From JAGTRP01 sp035655235 (lineage in GTDB: Bacteria; Pseudomonadota; Gammaproteobacteria; Burkholderiales; Rhodocyclaceae): DNA of 15,995 nt. The notes beneath the pieces were generated by a model that was not told the origin of the DNA, made no database searches, and saw nothing but the letters and a program-made list of their open reading frames with translations. The translations under genes were made by a program, and so were the position numbers. The stretch lies in assembly GCA_035655235.1 (NCBI GenBank), contig DASRUX010000460.1, positions 1 through 15,995 on the forward strand. Direction: 5' to 3'. Below, in pieces: positions 15,070 through 15,995 of this stretch (positions are counted from its first letter, which is position 1; every line of letters begins with the position of its first letter).

Positions 15070-15995
15070 CTAGAAGAAATTCAGGGCGCCGCCGTTGCCG
15101 TCCCGGACCTCGCTGAACAGGCGCACCGCCCGGGACTGGATTTGGGTGGGCAGGGGGATGAAGCCGGTATTGCGGGCCATGTCGTCCCCCTGCTGGAAGG
15201 CCCAGTAGAAGAACCTGAGCGCCGCCTTGGCCCGCTCCTGGTCCCGGGGCTGGCGCTCGAAGAGCACGTAGGTGGTTTCGGTGATGGGCCAGGAACCAGC
15301 CCCTTCCCGGTCGATGAGGCTGACCGGGCCGGAAACGGAATCCCGCATGCCGCTGGCGTTCACCGCCTCGGCGAAGGCAATTTCCCCGGCGGCCACGAAA
15401 CGCCCCGCCCGGTTCTTGAGCTGGACGCCGTTCAGCTTGTCCTTGGCCACGTAGTTGTAGCCGATATAGCCCAGGGCGCCCGGGGTCTTCGCCACCGTAT
15501 CCCGCACCCCTTCGCTGCCCTTGGCGGCGACCACGTCGGCCGGCCACTTGGGCAGGGCCTGGGCGCCCACTGCGGCGGCCCATTGGGGGCTGGCGCCGGC
15601 AAGGTAGGCGGTGTAGCTCTTGGTGGAGCCGGAGTTGTCGCTGCGCACCACCCGCTGGATGGGCAGACGGGGCAGGGAGAGGCCGGGGTTCAGAGCGCGG
15701 ATGTCCGGGTGGTCCCAAGTGCCGATCTTGCCCAGGTAGATGCGGGCCAGCACATCCCCGGTGAGGCGCAGACTGCCGGCGGGAACGCCGGGCAGATTGA
15801 CCACCGGCACGATGCCGCCGATCAGGGTAGGAATCTGGATGAGGCCCAGCTTGCGCAGCTCCTCGTTGGACAGGGCAGTATCGCTGGCGCCGAAATCCAC
15901 CAGGCGGCCGGAAATGCGCTTGACGCCCTCCCCCGAGCCGACGCTGTCGTAATTGATGGCGATCTTCTGGCTGGCCTCGAAGCCTTTCGCCCAAT
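15070..15995 (-). CDS. Second PstS-like phosphate-binding protein (5' end outside window)
   Basis: The C-terminal 307 residues are visible; the start and signal peptide lie beyond base 15995. The sequence parallels the complete PstS of this window: VGSGEGVKRI, VDFGASD, IPTLIGGIVPVVNLPG, IYLGKI and the phosphate loop RSDNSGSTKSYT, where the main protein has RADGSGTSFIFT. The Arg and Ser-Gly-Ser ligands are kept, so binding of phosphate or a similar oxyanion is plausible. It shares the end region KAALRFFYWAFQQG with the KFFEWAYKNG of PstS. No transporter genes accompany it in the window. The gene downstream codes for a cyclic-di-GMP protein, so a sensory role is possible, as is service as a spare receptor for PstCAB. 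The GTG at 15900 is internal, not a start. Confidence 0.9.
   Translation of the reverse strand, partial: WAKGFEASQKIAINYDSVGSGEGVKRISGRLVDFGASDTALSNEELRKLGLIQIPTLIGGIVPVVNLPGVPAGSLRLTGDVLARIYLGKIGTWDHPDIRALNPGLSLPRLPIQRVVRSDNSGSTKSYTAYLAGASPQWAAAVGAQALPKWPADVVAAKGSEGVRDTVAKTPGALGYIGYNYVAKDKLNGVQLKNRAGRFVAAGEIAFAEAVNASGMRDSVSGPVSLIDREGAGSWPITETTYVLFERQPRDQERAKAALRFFYWAFQQGDDMARNTGFIPLPTQIQSRAVRLFSEVRDGNGGALNFF

Overview
The window is GC-rich chromosomal DNA with dense, short-spaced genes. The strongest landmark is a complete phosphate-starvation operon in the order pstS-pstC-pstA-pstB-phoU-phoB-phoR, followed by dgkA. The gene order, the high GC, the long PAS-containing signalling proteins and an alanine/lysine/proline-rich histone-H1-like protein all fit a betaproteobacterium, perhaps of the Rhodocyclales (Azospira/Dechloromonas type). 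That placement is inferred from sequence style, not from a search. I see no tRNA, rRNA, CRISPR array, insertion sequence or phage gene.

Layout. Bases 1-2907 (+) hold the 3' part of a large membrane sensor histidine kinase with an outer sensor piece, one membrane helix, four PAS domains and a kinase core. Its end overlaps the end of dgkA, which faces it. From 9809 down to 2858 (-) run eight tightly packed genes: the phosphate-binding protein PstS, permeases PstC and PstA, ATPase PstB, regulator PhoU, response regulator PhoB, kinase PhoR and diacylglycerol kinase DgkA. A Pho-box-like element with a correctly spaced -10 lies upstream of pstS. Divergent from pstS is a 567-residue protein (10004-11707, +) with both PilZ signature motifs, widely separated. 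It ends against a hairpin shared with a minus-strand gene for a histone-H1-like tail joined to a ribbon-helix-helix-like domain (11765-12349). That gene is divergent from rpiA (12470-13138, +), and the two share an AT-rich gap with two copies of an operator-like palindrome. The right end (-) carries a second PstS-like binding protein, cut by the window edge, and downstream of it an EAL-CBS-GGDEF cyclic-di-GMP protein.

How the genes may work together. PstSCAB imports phosphate; PhoU links transporter state to PhoR; PhoR phosphorylates PhoB; PhoB would act on the Pho box to induce the operon. Around this standard system are two proteins of cyclic-di-GMP signalling (a PilZ-type candidate receptor and an EAL-CBS-GGDEF enzyme) and a second phosphate-binding-type protein. 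A link between phosphate status and cyclic-di-GMP is the main hypothesis this window offers. It rests on gene adjacency and has not been shown.
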